Positions 25,469 to 33,384 of a stretch of 64,000 nucleotides of DNA are shown here, one piece after another (position 1 is the stretch's first letter; each line of letters opens with the position of its first letter). The position numbers and the translations under genes are program-made. Under the pieces are notes generated by a model. The model was not told the origin of the DNA and did no database searches. It saw nothing but the letters and a program-made list of their open reading frames with translations. Source of the DNA: Nakamurella lactea DSM 19367 (GTDB lineage Bacteria; Actinomycetota; Actinomycetes; Mycobacteriales; Nakamurellaceae); assembly GCF_000426645.1 (NCBI RefSeq), contig NZ_KE384550.1, positions 300,482 through 364,481 on the forward strand, read 5' to 3'.

Positions 25469-27421
25469 TTACAGCGCCGCAGCGAACTCCGCCGCCGGAA
25501 TCGCGTCCGCCGCAGCGAACTCGTCGTCCAGGTCGGTGTCGGCCTGCGCGTTGACCAGGGCGGCGTAGCGACCGCCGATGGCCATCAGCTCATCGTGGTC
25601 ACCCCGCTCGACGATGGCGCCGTGGTCCATCACCACGATCAGATCGGCGTGCCGGACGGTGGACAGCCGGTGGGCGATGGTCAGCGTGGTGCGGCCGTGG
25701 CTGGCCGCATCGAGCGCCGCCTGCACGGCTCGCTCGGTGTTGTTGTCCAGCGCACTGGTCGCCTCGTCCAGCACCAGCACCTTCGGATCCCGCAAGATGG
25801 TGCGGGCCAACGCGATCCGCTGCTTCTCGCCGCCGGAGAACCGGTAGCCGCGGGCCCCGACGACGGTGTCGTAGCCGTCCGGCAGGTCCAGGATCATCTC
25901 GTGCACCTGCGCCGCCTTGGCGGCCGCGATGATCTCGTCGTCGGCGGCATTCGTCTTGGCGTACCGCAGGTTTTCGGCGATGCTGGTGTGCAGCAGATAG
26001 GTCTCCTGGGAGACGACGCCGACCAGATCGGCCACGTTCTTCAGCAACATGTCGCGCAGATCGACACCGTCGATGCTCACCGTGCCCGAGCTCGGGTCGT
26101 GCAGCCGGGAGACCAACCCGGCCAGGGTCGACTTGCCGGAGCCGGTGGCGCCGACCACGGCGACCGTCCTGCCGGCCGGCAGTTCCAGGTCGACCGACGT
26201 CAGCGCATCACGGTCGGAGCCCGGGTAGCGGAACGTCACGTTCTCGAAACGGACCGTACCGGAGGCGGTTTCGACCGGCAGATCGACAGCGTCGGCCGGA
26301 TCATCGATTTCCACCGGCATGTCGAGGTATTCGAAGATGCGGGAGAACAGTGCCAGCGAGGAGTTGATCTGCACGCCGACGTTCAGCACCCCCATCAGCG
26401 GCCGGAACAGCGCGCTCTGCAGGGCGGTGAAGGCGACCAGGGTGCCGATCGTCATCCCACCGGAGGTGGCCGGCAGGCCGGCGGCCAAGTAGATCAAGGC
26501 GGGAATCGCGGCGAAGATGATCGACATGGTCGCCATCCGCCAACGGCCGGCCAGCTGCGAGGAGACCTCGAGGTCCGTCAACTCGACCGAGGTCTTGGTG
26601 AATCGCTGGGACAGTTGCGGTCCGGAGCCGAGCGTCTTGGACAGCTGGACGCCACTGATCGACAGCGACTCCTCGATCTGGGTCTGCATGTCGGCCAGCG
26701 CGCGTTGCGCCTTGGTGGTGACCGCGCGCCGCATCCTGGCCACCCTGCGGGTCAGATAGATGGCCGGCGGCAGCACGATCAGGCTCAGCAGCGACAGCCG
26801 CCAACTCAGCGCGGCCATCGCTACCGCGGTACCGACGACGGTGGTCAGGTTCGAGGCGATCGAGGTGGCCGAATTGGTGACCACCGACTGCATCCCGTTG
26901 ATGTCGTTCGTCAGCCGCGACTGCAGTTCGCCGCCGCGGGTCCGGGTGAAGAAGGACAGCGGCATCCGCTGCAGGTGGGAGAACACGCTGGTCCGCAGGC
27001 CGTGCATCACCTTCTGGCCCATCACGGTGGACAGCCAGGTCTGCAGCACGCCGAAGACCGAGCTCAACACGGTGATCCCGAGCATTCCGCCGACCAGCAG
27101 CAGCAACAGCGACACATCCTTGTTCGGGATGGCGTCGTCGATCAGGTGCTTGGTAATGAAGGGGGAGGCGAGCCCGACCAGCGAGGTCGCCACGATCAGC
27201 GCGACGACAACGGCCAGTCGCGCGCGGTAGGGACGGAACAATGCGCCGATCCTGCGCAGGCTGACCGGATGTTCGGCCAGTTGGGCGATGTCTTCGGGCT
27301 TCTTCTTGGCGCTGGACGCGTCGGGCCTTCCGCCACGACCGCCGCGCTCGCCGCCGACATCGCCGGCGGAATGGGAGTGGCCCCGCATCGGGGCAATCAT
27401 CGGGCTAGTCATACGCATCAC
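25469..27421 (-). CDS. ABC-type multidrug/lipid exporter, fused permease-ATPase
   Basis: A 650-residue half-transporter. The exporter membrane domain (about residues 70-360) has six helices including ITKHLIDDAIP, and the ATPase domain has Walker A GATGSGKSTLAGL near 430, signature FSGGEKQRIALAR and Walker B VLVLDEATSALD. It is expected to work as a homodimer exporting drugs or lipids. Starts are possible at GTG 27421, ATG 27418 and ATG 27412, and none has a strong ribosome site. The divergent MarR gene 120 bases away is its likely regulator. Confidence 0.92.
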   Translation of the reverse strand: MMRMTSPMIAPMRGHSHSAGDVGGERGGRGGRPDASSAKKKPEDIAQLAEHPVSLRRIGALFRPYRARLAVVVALIVATSLVGLASPFITKHLIDDAIPNKDVSLLLLLVGGMLGITVLSSVFGVLQTWLSTVMGQKVMHGLRTSVFSHLQRMPLSFFTRTRGGELQSRLTNDINGMQSVVTNSATSIASNLTTVVGTAVAMAALSWRLSLLSLIVLPPAIYLTRRVARMRRAVTTKAQRALADMQTQIEESLSISGVQLSKTLGSGPQLSQRFTKTSVELTDLEVSSQLAGRWRMATMSIIFAAIPALIYLAAGLPATSGGMTIGTLVAFTALQSALFRPLMGVLNVGVQINSSLALFSRIFEYLDMPVEIDDPADAVDLPVETASGTVRFENVTFRYPGSDRDALTSVDLELPAGRTVAVVGATGSGKSTLAGLVSRLHDPSSGTVSIDGVDLRDMLLKNVADLVGVVSQETYLLHTSIAENLRYAKTNAADDEIIAAAKAAQVHEMILDLPDGYDTVVGARGYRFSGGEKQRIALARTILRDPKVLVLDEATSALDNNTERAVQAALDAASHGRTTLTIAHRLSTVRHADLIVVMDHGAIVERGDHDELMAIGGRYAALVNAQADTDLDDEFAAADAIPAAEFAAAL

Positions 27422-27495
27422 GTCTTTCGGTTCTGCTTCGCCTGCCTCCTGGGCAGTGGGCGATTCTCTGGGTTCTCTTCAAGTCTCGATGCTGA

Positions 27496-27518
27496 GGTTA
27501 CCTCACATTGTGGTTACC
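27496..27518. promoter_or_regulatory. Possible MarR operator in divergent promoter
   Basis: The direct repeat GGTTACC at 27496-27502 and 27512-27518 (16 bases apart) brackets the small dyad CAC-ATT-GTG. It lies in the gap between the exporter and the MarR gene, where an autorepressor would bind. This is inferred from position only. Confidence 0.35.
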
Positions 27519-27543
27519 CGTCAAATCCGGTAGGCTGTGAGGC

Positions 27544-28032
27544 GTGAGACACGGACACGGCGAGGCGCAGGACCCGGCCGACATGACGGCCGGTGAGCTG
27601 CTGACCATGCTCGCTCGGCGGCTCCGCCACCTGCGCGGACAGGAACTGCAGCCGTTCGGGCTGACGCCGGCGCAATCCAGGGCGCTGGCCACCGTGGCCC
27701 GCAGCACCCACCGGGACGGCGAGGAACTGCGACTGTCGGGCCTGGCCGAGCGGCTGGGCATCGCCCCACGGTCGGCCACCGAGGTGGTCGACGCACTGCA
27801 GGAGAAGGGCCTGGTGCAGCGCGCTCCCAGTCCGACCGACCGCCGCGCCACCGCGCTCTCGCTGACCGCTGAGGGCCGGCAACTGATCGGCCGGCTGCGC
27901 GCCGCCATGGCGCAGGCAAGCCGGGAGAAGGCGGACGACATGTTCTCGGTGCTCAGCCAGCAGCAGCGGGACGCCCTCACCGAGCTGCTGCGGACCGTCG
28001 CGCAACACGATCCGGCCGCTCCCGCAGAATGA
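27544..28032 (+). CDS. MarR-family transcriptional regulator
   Basis: A 162-residue protein with GTG start. The winged helix spans about residues 35-105, with recognition segment LGIAPRSATEVVDALQEKGLVQR and the wing SPTDRRATALSLT, flanked by dimerisation helices at both ends. MarR proteins usually repress a neighbouring efflux gene until a ligand binds. The divergent exporter at 25.5-27.4 kb and the alpha-mannosidase gene starting 5 bases downstream are the probable targets. Confidence 0.92.
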   Translation: MRHGHGEAQDPADMTAGELLTMLARRLRHLRGQELQPFGLTPAQSRALATVARSTHRDGEELRLSGLAERLGIAPRSATEVVDALQEKGLVQRAPSPTDRRATALSLTAEGRQLIGRLRAAMAQASREKADDMFSVLSQQQRDALTELLRTVAQHDPAAPAE

Positions 28033-28036
28033 GGCC

Positions 28037-31000
28037 ATGCACGATCGACGACAGCTGATCTCCGACCGCATCGCCCGCGCTCTCGCCGAACGGATCCGGC
28101 CCGCCGTCCATCGGCCGCTGGCCGAGCTCACGCTGACCGCGTGGCACCTCGACGGCGGGCAGGGGGAACCGATCACTCCGGCCGAGGCACTGGCGCCCGA
28201 GGCGGCCGCCCACTATCTGCCGGCCAGGGTCGGCGACGCCTGGGGCCCGGCCTGGGGCACGAGCTGGTTCCATCTGACCGGCACGGCCGCCGGGGTCGCC
28301 GGCGGGCACGGGGATGACGGGGATGCCGCCGGTCCGCTGGAGCTGGTGCTGGATCTGGGCTGGTCGCAGGACATGCCGGGTTTCCAGGCCGAGGGCCTCG
28401 TGTACCGGCCCGACGGCTCGGTGATCAAGGGACTCAACCCGCGCAACAGCTGGATCCCGGTGTCCACCGGCGATCGGATCGACCTGTACGTGGAGGCGGC
28501 CGCCAATCCGATCCTGTTGGGGGAACAGGGGTTCCTGCCGACCCGGTTCGGCGAGAAGACCACAGCGGGTGACGCACCGCTGTACCGGATCGCCCGCGCG
28601 CAACTGTGCCGGCTGCACACCGAGACCTTCGAACTGGTCGCCGATCTCGAGGTGCTGGACGGGCTGATGCGCTCGCTCCCGGACAGCGACGCGCACCGGT
28701 GGGAGCTGCTGTACGCACTGGAACGCGCGCTGGACGCACTCGATCTGTTCGACGTCAACGGCACCGCGGCCGGCGCCCGCGCCGAACTCGCCGGGCTGTT
28801 GGCCCGGCCGGCCGCACCGGGCAGCCACCGGCTCAGCGCCGTCGGGCACGCGCACATCGACTCGGCCTGGCTCTGGCCGGTGCGCGAGACGGTGCGCAAG
28901 GTGGCCAGGACGGTGTCCAACGTGACCCAGCTGTTGGACACCACCGACGACCTGGTCTACGCGATGAGCTCGGCGCAGCAGTACGAATGGATCGAGCAGC
29001 AGCGACCCGAGGTGTTCGAGCGGCTCCGCAAGCACGTCGCCGACGGCAGGTTCGTTCCGGTCGGCGGGATGTGGGTGGAGTCGGACACCAACATGGTCGG
29101 CGGCGAGGCGATGGTCCGGCAGTTCCTGTACGGCAAGAGGTACTTCCTCGAGAAGTTCGGCGTCGAGCCGACCCAGGTCTGGCTGCCGGACTCGTTCGGC
29201 TACACCGCAGCGCTGCCGCAGATCGTCACGCTGGCCGGCTGCACCGACTTCCTGACCCAGAAGATCTCCTGGAACCAGGTGAACCCGTTCCCGCACCACA
29301 CCTTCTGGTGGGAGGGCATCGACGGCACCAGGGTGTTCACCCACTTCCCACCGGTCGACACCTACAACTCCGAGCTGTCGGGCGCCGAGCTGGCACACGC
29401 GGCCGCGAACTTCCGGGACAAGGGTCGGGCGAGCCGGTCGCTGGTCCCGTTCGGCTACGGTGACGGCGGCGGCGGTCCGACCAGGGAGATGCTCGCCAGG
29501 GCCAGCCGGACCGCCGACCTGCAGGGTTCACCGCGGGTGACGATCGAGTCGCCCGCCGCCTTCTTCGAGGCGGCCCGGGCCGACTACCCGGACGCGCCGG
29601 TGTGGACCGGCGAGTTGTATCTGGAGATCCACCGCGGCACCTACACCTCGCAGGCGAAGACCAAGCAGGGAAACCGCCGCAGCGAGCACCTGCTCCGCGA
29701 GGCCGAGCTGTGGTCGGCCACCGCTGCCGTCCGCGGACTGCTCGAGTACCCACACGACGCACTCGACGCAGCGTGGAAAACCGTGCTGCTGCAGCAGTTC
29801 CACGACATCCTGCCGGGCAGCTCGATCGCCTGGGTCCATCGCGAGGCCGCGGAGAACTACCAGCGGGTGGCGGCGGAGTTGCAGACGCTGATCGACACGG
29901 CGACAACGGCGCTGGCCGGCGCCGGCGACCGGACGATCGCATTCAACGCGGCTCCGGTGACCGCGGCCGGCCTGCCGCCGCTGTCGGCGGCCGAACCGGT
30001 CGACGGCGGAGCCGTTGCCGCGCAGCAGGACTCCGGATCGATCGTGCTGGACAACGGAGTTCTCCGGGTGCAGATCGACGAGCGTGGCGTGATCGATTCG
30101 GTCCGCGACCTCCGCGCCGGCCGCGAGGTGCTGCCGGCCGGCGGCGTCGGGAACCTGCTGCAGATCCATCCCGATCTCCCGAACAAATGGGATGCCTGGG
30201 ACATCGACGAGTTCTACCGCAACACCGTCACCGATCTGACCGAGGTCGACGAGATGACCCTCGAGCAGGCCGGCCCGGACTCCGGCGGCGCCGCCGAGGT
30301 GATCGTCCGCCGCTCGTTCGGTGCATCGACCGTGCAGCAACGGATCCGGCTCGAACCGGGGGCCGGAGAGGTGCTGTGCACCGTCGACATCGACTGGCAG
30401 GAGAGCGAGCGGGTACTCAAGGCCGCTTTCGACCTGGACGTGCACACCGACCATGCGGCCTACGAGACGCAGTTCGGGCACGTGGTGCGCCCCACCCACC
30501 GGAATACCAGTTGGGACGCAGCGCGTTTCGAGGTCTGTGCGCATCGCTTCGTGCACCTGGCCGAGCCGGGGTACGGGATCGCCGTCAGCAACGACGCGAC
30601 CTACGGGCACGACGTCACCCGTCATCCCCGGGATGGCGGTGGCAGCTATTCGACCGTTCGGCTCAGCCTGCTCCGGGCGCCGCGATATCCCGACCCGCAC
30701 ACCGACCAGGGTCGGCACGTTCTGCACTACGCGTTGGTTCCCGGCGTCGATGTCGCCGGCGCGGCCGCGGCCGGCTATCGGATCAACCTGCCGGCGCGCC
30801 GGGGGACCGGCGCCGGCCCGGTGTCGCCGCTGGTCAGCGTCGGCGAGGGCGCCATGGTGGAGGCGGTGAAACTGGCTCAGGACCGCAGCGGCGATCTGAT
30901 CGTCCGGTTGTACGAGCCCAGCGGGGCCCGCGCGCAGGTCACCGTCACGCCGTCGTTCGACGTCGCTGCGGTCATCGAGACCGACCTGCTGGAACGGGAA

Positions 31001-31096
31001 CTGCGGCCGGACGCGCTGGTCGACACCGACCCGATCACCGTGGCGCTGCGGCCGTTCCAGATCGTCACCCTGCGGATCGCGCGGGACGCCGGCTGA
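28037..31096 (+). CDS. Alpha-mannosidase, glycoside hydrolase family 38
   Basis: A 1019-residue enzyme of normal GH38 length. It has an N-terminal beta-sandwich, then the catalytic domain starting with GHAHIDSAWLWPVRE (about residue 271, zinc ligands His and Asp), and QVWLPDSFGYTAALPQ near 384 with the nucleophile Asp. A three-helix bundle and C-terminal beta-sandwich domains follow (HDILPGSSI, VDIDWQE). There is no signal peptide, so the protein is cytoplasmic and would hydrolyse imported alpha-mannosides or mannan/N-glycan fragments. It lies 4 bases after the MarR gene and is probably co-transcribed with it. Confidence 0.95.
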   Translation: MHDRRQLISDRIARALAERIRPAVHRPLAELTLTAWHLDGGQGEPITPAEALAPEAAAHYLPARVGDAWGPAWGTSWFHLTGTAAGVAGGHGDDGDAAGPLELVLDLGWSQDMPGFQAEGLVYRPDGSVIKGLNPRNSWIPVSTGDRIDLYVEAAANPILLGEQGFLPTRFGEKTTAGDAPLYRIARAQLCRLHTETFELVADLEVLDGLMRSLPDSDAHRWELLYALERALDALDLFDVNGTAAGARAELAGLLARPAAPGSHRLSAVGHAHIDSAWLWPVRETVRKVARTVSNVTQLLDTTDDLVYAMSSAQQYEWIEQQRPEVFERLRKHVADGRFVPVGGMWVESDTNMVGGEAMVRQFLYGKRYFLEKFGVEPTQVWLPDSFGYTAALPQIVTLAGCTDFLTQKISWNQVNPFPHHTFWWEGIDGTRVFTHFPPVDTYNSELSGAELAHAAANFRDKGRASRSLVPFGYGDGGGGPTREMLARASRTADLQGSPRVTIESPAAFFEAARADYPDAPVWTGELYLEIHRGTYTSQAKTKQGNRRSEHLLREAELWSATAAVRGLLEYPHDALDAAWKTVLLQQFHDILPGSSIAWVHREAAENYQRVAAELQTLIDTATTALAGAGDRTIAFNAAPVTAAGLPPLSAAEPVDGGAVAAQQDSGSIVLDNGVLRVQIDERGVIDSVRDLRAGREVLPAGGVGNLLQIHPDLPNKWDAWDIDEFYRNTVTDLTEVDEMTLEQAGPDSGGAAEVIVRRSFGASTVQQRIRLEPGAGEVLCTVDIDWQESERVLKAAFDLDVHTDHAAYETQFGHVVRPTHRNTSWDAARFEVCAHRFVHLAEPGYGIAVSNDATYGHDVTRHPRDGGGSYSTVRLSLLRAPRYPDPHTDQGRHVLHYALVPGVDVAGAAAAGYRINLPARRGTGAGPVSPLVSVGEGAMVEAVKLAQDRSGDLIVRLYEPSGARAQVTVTPSFDVAAVIETDLLERELRPDALVDTDPITVALRPFQIVTLRIARDAG

Positions 31097-31108
31097 CCGG
31101 CGAACGCA

Positions 31109-31933
31109 CTACCAGCCGGATCGAGGATCGCGCCCCGTCAGGCCGAGCAGCGCCTCGGCATTGCGCCCCAGGATCAGCGCTCGATCCTCGTCGCTGATCT
31201 CCGCGTCCACGATCCGGAACCGCTGCATCCCCGCCAGGTACAGCGGTGTGTCGGAGCCGAACAGGATCCGGTCCGCGCCGATTTCCGCGACGGCCCATTC
31301 GATGAGTCCTGGCCAGATGCTCCGTGCGCTGGACGTGTCGGTCCAGATATTGCAATGCCGACTCGCCTGCACGGCACGCACCTGGTGGCTCGGGTCGTTG
31401 TCCCACCCGTTCCCCAGATGCGCGAGGATCAGCCGCGCATCGGCGTACCGATCCAACAGCGGCACATAGTCCATCGGCAGGCTGTTCTGCTCACCGCTGT
31501 GGGTGAGCACCAACGCTCCCCGCTCTGCGCAGAACCGGAAGATCTCCTCCCCGAACTCCGTGATCGGATAGCCATGCTCCTCCGGATGGATCTTCACGCC
31601 GACGCACCACGGATGCTGCAGCATCCGGTCCGCCTGCTCGAAGGTCTCCGGTTCACGCGGGTCGATGATCACCCACTGCAGCAAACCCGGTGTGGCCGGC
31701 ACCATCTTCTCGGCGTCGGCATTGCCGATCACTGGGTTGGCGCTGAACCTGGGCACCAACCCACGGAGCGGCGAGATGACCGTCCAGTCGATGTTCGATC
31801 GTTCGGCGCGGGCTGCGACTTCGCCCGCCTCGCCCGACATGAACCTGTCGACCAGTTCACCCAGTCCTCGGTCCATCGATCCGTAGTGTCCGTGGACATC
31901 GACGGTGAACACGTCCGGCGCGCTGTCGGTCAC
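31109..31933 (-). CDS. Amidohydrolase family 2 (ACMSD/TIM-barrel) protein
   Basis: 274 residues from GTG 31933, chosen because GGGGAG is 5 bases upstream; GTG 31939 overlaps the stop of the previous gene. The HGH motif at residues 14-16 after FTVDV is the beta-1 metal site, VGVKIHPEEHGYP contributes a further His, LTHSGEQNS and ILAHLGNG supply later ligands, and FGSDTP near residue 225 carries the terminal catalytic Asp. The family includes decarboxylases, lactonases and hydratases acting on dicarboxylic or pyrone compounds. It forms an operon with the DHDPS-type gene under operator copy 7. Confidence 0.88.
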   Translation of the reverse strand: MTDSAPDVFTVDVHGHYGSMDRGLGELVDRFMSGEAGEVAARAERSNIDWTVISPLRGLVPRFSANPVIGNADAEKMVPATPGLLQWVIIDPREPETFEQADRMLQHPWCVGVKIHPEEHGYPITEFGEEIFRFCAERGALVLTHSGEQNSLPMDYVPLLDRYADARLILAHLGNGWDNDPSHQVRAVQASRHCNIWTDTSSARSIWPGLIEWAVAEIGADRILFGSDTPLYLAGMQRFRIVDAEISDEDRALILGRNAEALLGLTGRDPRSGW

Positions 31934-31935
31934 GG

Positions 31936-32886
31936 TCACTCCCCGGCCGCAGCGGGCTCCCAGAGCCACTCCGGCGCATGGTCCGTGATCCATTCGCGCA
32001 GCACCGCAACGTCGTCGGCGTTCGCCGCGGAATACGGCGCGCGACAGCGGACATCGGTCGACAGGAACCCGGTGGCGCTGCCAACGAGACGGTCCCAGGC
32101 GCTGTCATGGAATCCGCGTCCCTCGAATGCCTGGAACGCGAAGTCGTACAGCTTGTTGTACGCGTCGACGTCGGCCTGCAGGGCGACCTGATCCTTCGCC
32201 TGCAGATGCTCGAACATCCGAAGGATCTTGGTCGGGTTCGCGTACACGGTGGCGCTGCAACCGCCGATCACCCCGCTGTCGGCCATCTCTGCCCACAGAC
32301 CCTCGCTGACGAAGACGTTGACGAATTCGGAGAGCTCCCGACTGCCCTCGAGCGTGCACCCAACGGTGTCCGCGTTCGCCTTCACCATCAGATAGTTCGG
32401 GGCAGCGTCATGGATCGCGCGGTGCTGGTCGACGGTCAGCGTCTGCTTGCTCCGTGTCGTCTCGTAGACCGAGAACGCCATCGGAGCGGCCGCCTGGGCC
32501 ACCGTCACGAAGAACGGGACCACCTCATGATCGGCGACCGCAAGCCAGAACGGCAGCGCGACCTGGACGGCATCCGCGCCGGCCTCCTTGGCCCAGGCGA
32601 TCCGGTCGAGCACCCCACGAGTACTGGTAGCGGTGCAGCCGATCATCGCCGCCGTGGAGTACTTGTGCGCCTCGTCGACCGTCGCAACGGTGATGGCCTT
32701 GAACTCGTCCTCGGAGATCGCATAGAACTCACCCGACGTCCCGCCGGTGTAGATGCCCGGCGCCCCGTTCTCCGCACTGCGCGCGACGTCCGCGCGATAC
32801 GTTCTCTCGTCAAATTCGTCATTCTCGTCCCAGGCGACCGGCAGGCCGGCCCATGGTCCGATGAAGGACTCTCGTGTCAGCATCAT
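31936..32886 (-). CDS. DHDPS/N-acetylneuraminate-lyase-type aldolase or dehydratase
   Basis: 316 residues from the ATG at 32886 (the frame is open to GTG 32907, which has no ribosome site). The class I TIM-barrel hallmarks are present: GGTSGE near residue 50 in place of GTTGE, the Tyr of FSVYETT near 140, and the Schiff-base Lys in YLMVKANAD near 169. The family cleaves or dehydrates 2-oxo-3-deoxy sugar acids and related compounds. It is not obviously the lysine-pathway DapA, since it is paired with an amidohydrolase and sits 80 bases downstream of a regulon palindrome. A pyruvate-releasing aldolase step fits the neighbourhood, but this is inference. Confidence 0.88.
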   Translation of the reverse strand: MMLTRESFIGPWAGLPVAWDENDEFDERTYRADVARSAENGAPGIYTGGTSGEFYAISEDEFKAITVATVDEAHKYSTAAMIGCTATSTRGVLDRIAWAKEAGADAVQVALPFWLAVADHEVVPFFVTVAQAAAPMAFSVYETTRSKQTLTVDQHRAIHDAAPNYLMVKANADTVGCTLEGSRELSEFVNVFVSEGLWAEMADSGVIGGCSATVYANPTKILRMFEHLQAKDQVALQADVDAYNKLYDFAFQAFEGRGFHDSAWDRLVGSATGFLSTDVRCRAPYSAANADDVAVLREWITDHAPEWLWEPAAAGE

Positions 32887-32965
32887 GTTCCGCAGAAGAC
32901 CTTTCACCAGTTGCCGGAGTCGGACGTGCGACAGGAACCGCCGCGAAGGGCCGTCATTGTTGCGA

Positions 32966-32980
32966 TGAAATCACATTTCA
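32966..32980. promoter_or_regulatory. IclR-like operator, copy 7
   Basis: TGAAATCACATTTCA is a perfect 6+6 dyad, identical in both arms to copy 3 at 9.2 kb although 24 kb away. It is 80 bases upstream of the aldolase start and links this operon to the main cluster. Confidence 0.7.
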
Positions 32981-33073
32981 CGAACTGCCACAACCCTCGG
33001 TTCGCGACCACACGACGGCGTCGGCCGGGCCACGCCGGGCGCCGCACCACGAAGGGACAACTGGCCAATCTCG

Positions 33074-33102
33074 TTGCGAACCCCGCCGTTCGCTCGTACC
33101 TT
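33074..33102 (+). promoter_or_regulatory. Predicted housekeeping promoter of the mini-ORF transcript
   Basis: TTGCGA (33074-33079), 17-base spacer, TACCTT (33097-33102). A perfect GTACCT-TCG-AGGTAC dyad (33096-33110) overlaps the -10 element and the likely start point, so it could be an operator or a 5-prime stem. The expected leader would be only about 25 bases. Confidence 0.5.
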
Positions 33103-33115
33103 CGAGGTACACACG

Positions 33116-33172
33116 AAAGGAGGTGGTCCGAAGTTGTATTCCCAACGGACTCGTGAGGTGACTGGCCGCTAG
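33116..33172 (+). CDS. Mini-ORF of 12 codons with near-perfect Shine-Dalgarno
   Basis: AAAGGAGGTGGTC (33116-33128) matches the complement of the 16S rRNA 3-prime end at 12 of 13 positions, an exceptional ribosome site. TTG at 33134 then opens a frame MYSQRTREVTGR ending at TAG 33170-33172. It is too short for standard gene callers. I have an impression of similar sequences in other actinobacteria but cannot verify it. The remaining bases to 33384 hold no convincing gene; a weak GTG frame at 33215 runs into the antisense of the epimerase. The peptide could be a leader, a small protein or part of an RNA element. Confidence 0.5.
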   Translation, partial: KGGGPKLYSQRTREVTGR

Positions 33173-33384
33173 GCCGTCCACCGCCCGCCAGGAGCCGGTC
33201 GATCGGGAGATCGAGTGACGACCTGGCCAGTACCGGACAGTCACCCGACCCCCGGGCCGCCGACATCTTGTCCACGTCGGCTCGACCTCCGGCCGCATCC
33301 TTTCGGCATCGGCTCAGGCTGTTTGCTGCGAGTTCCCTGCGGCCGCTGGTCAGGCCCGGGGGTTGTCCGTACCTCCGCCTGGGG

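Noticed and set aside
24407..27547. A 1046-codon open frame on the + strand
   Set aside because: It is antisense to the phosphotransferase and ABC exporter genes, lacks any recognisable domain and has the His/Gln/Arg-rich composition of a GC-driven shadow frame.
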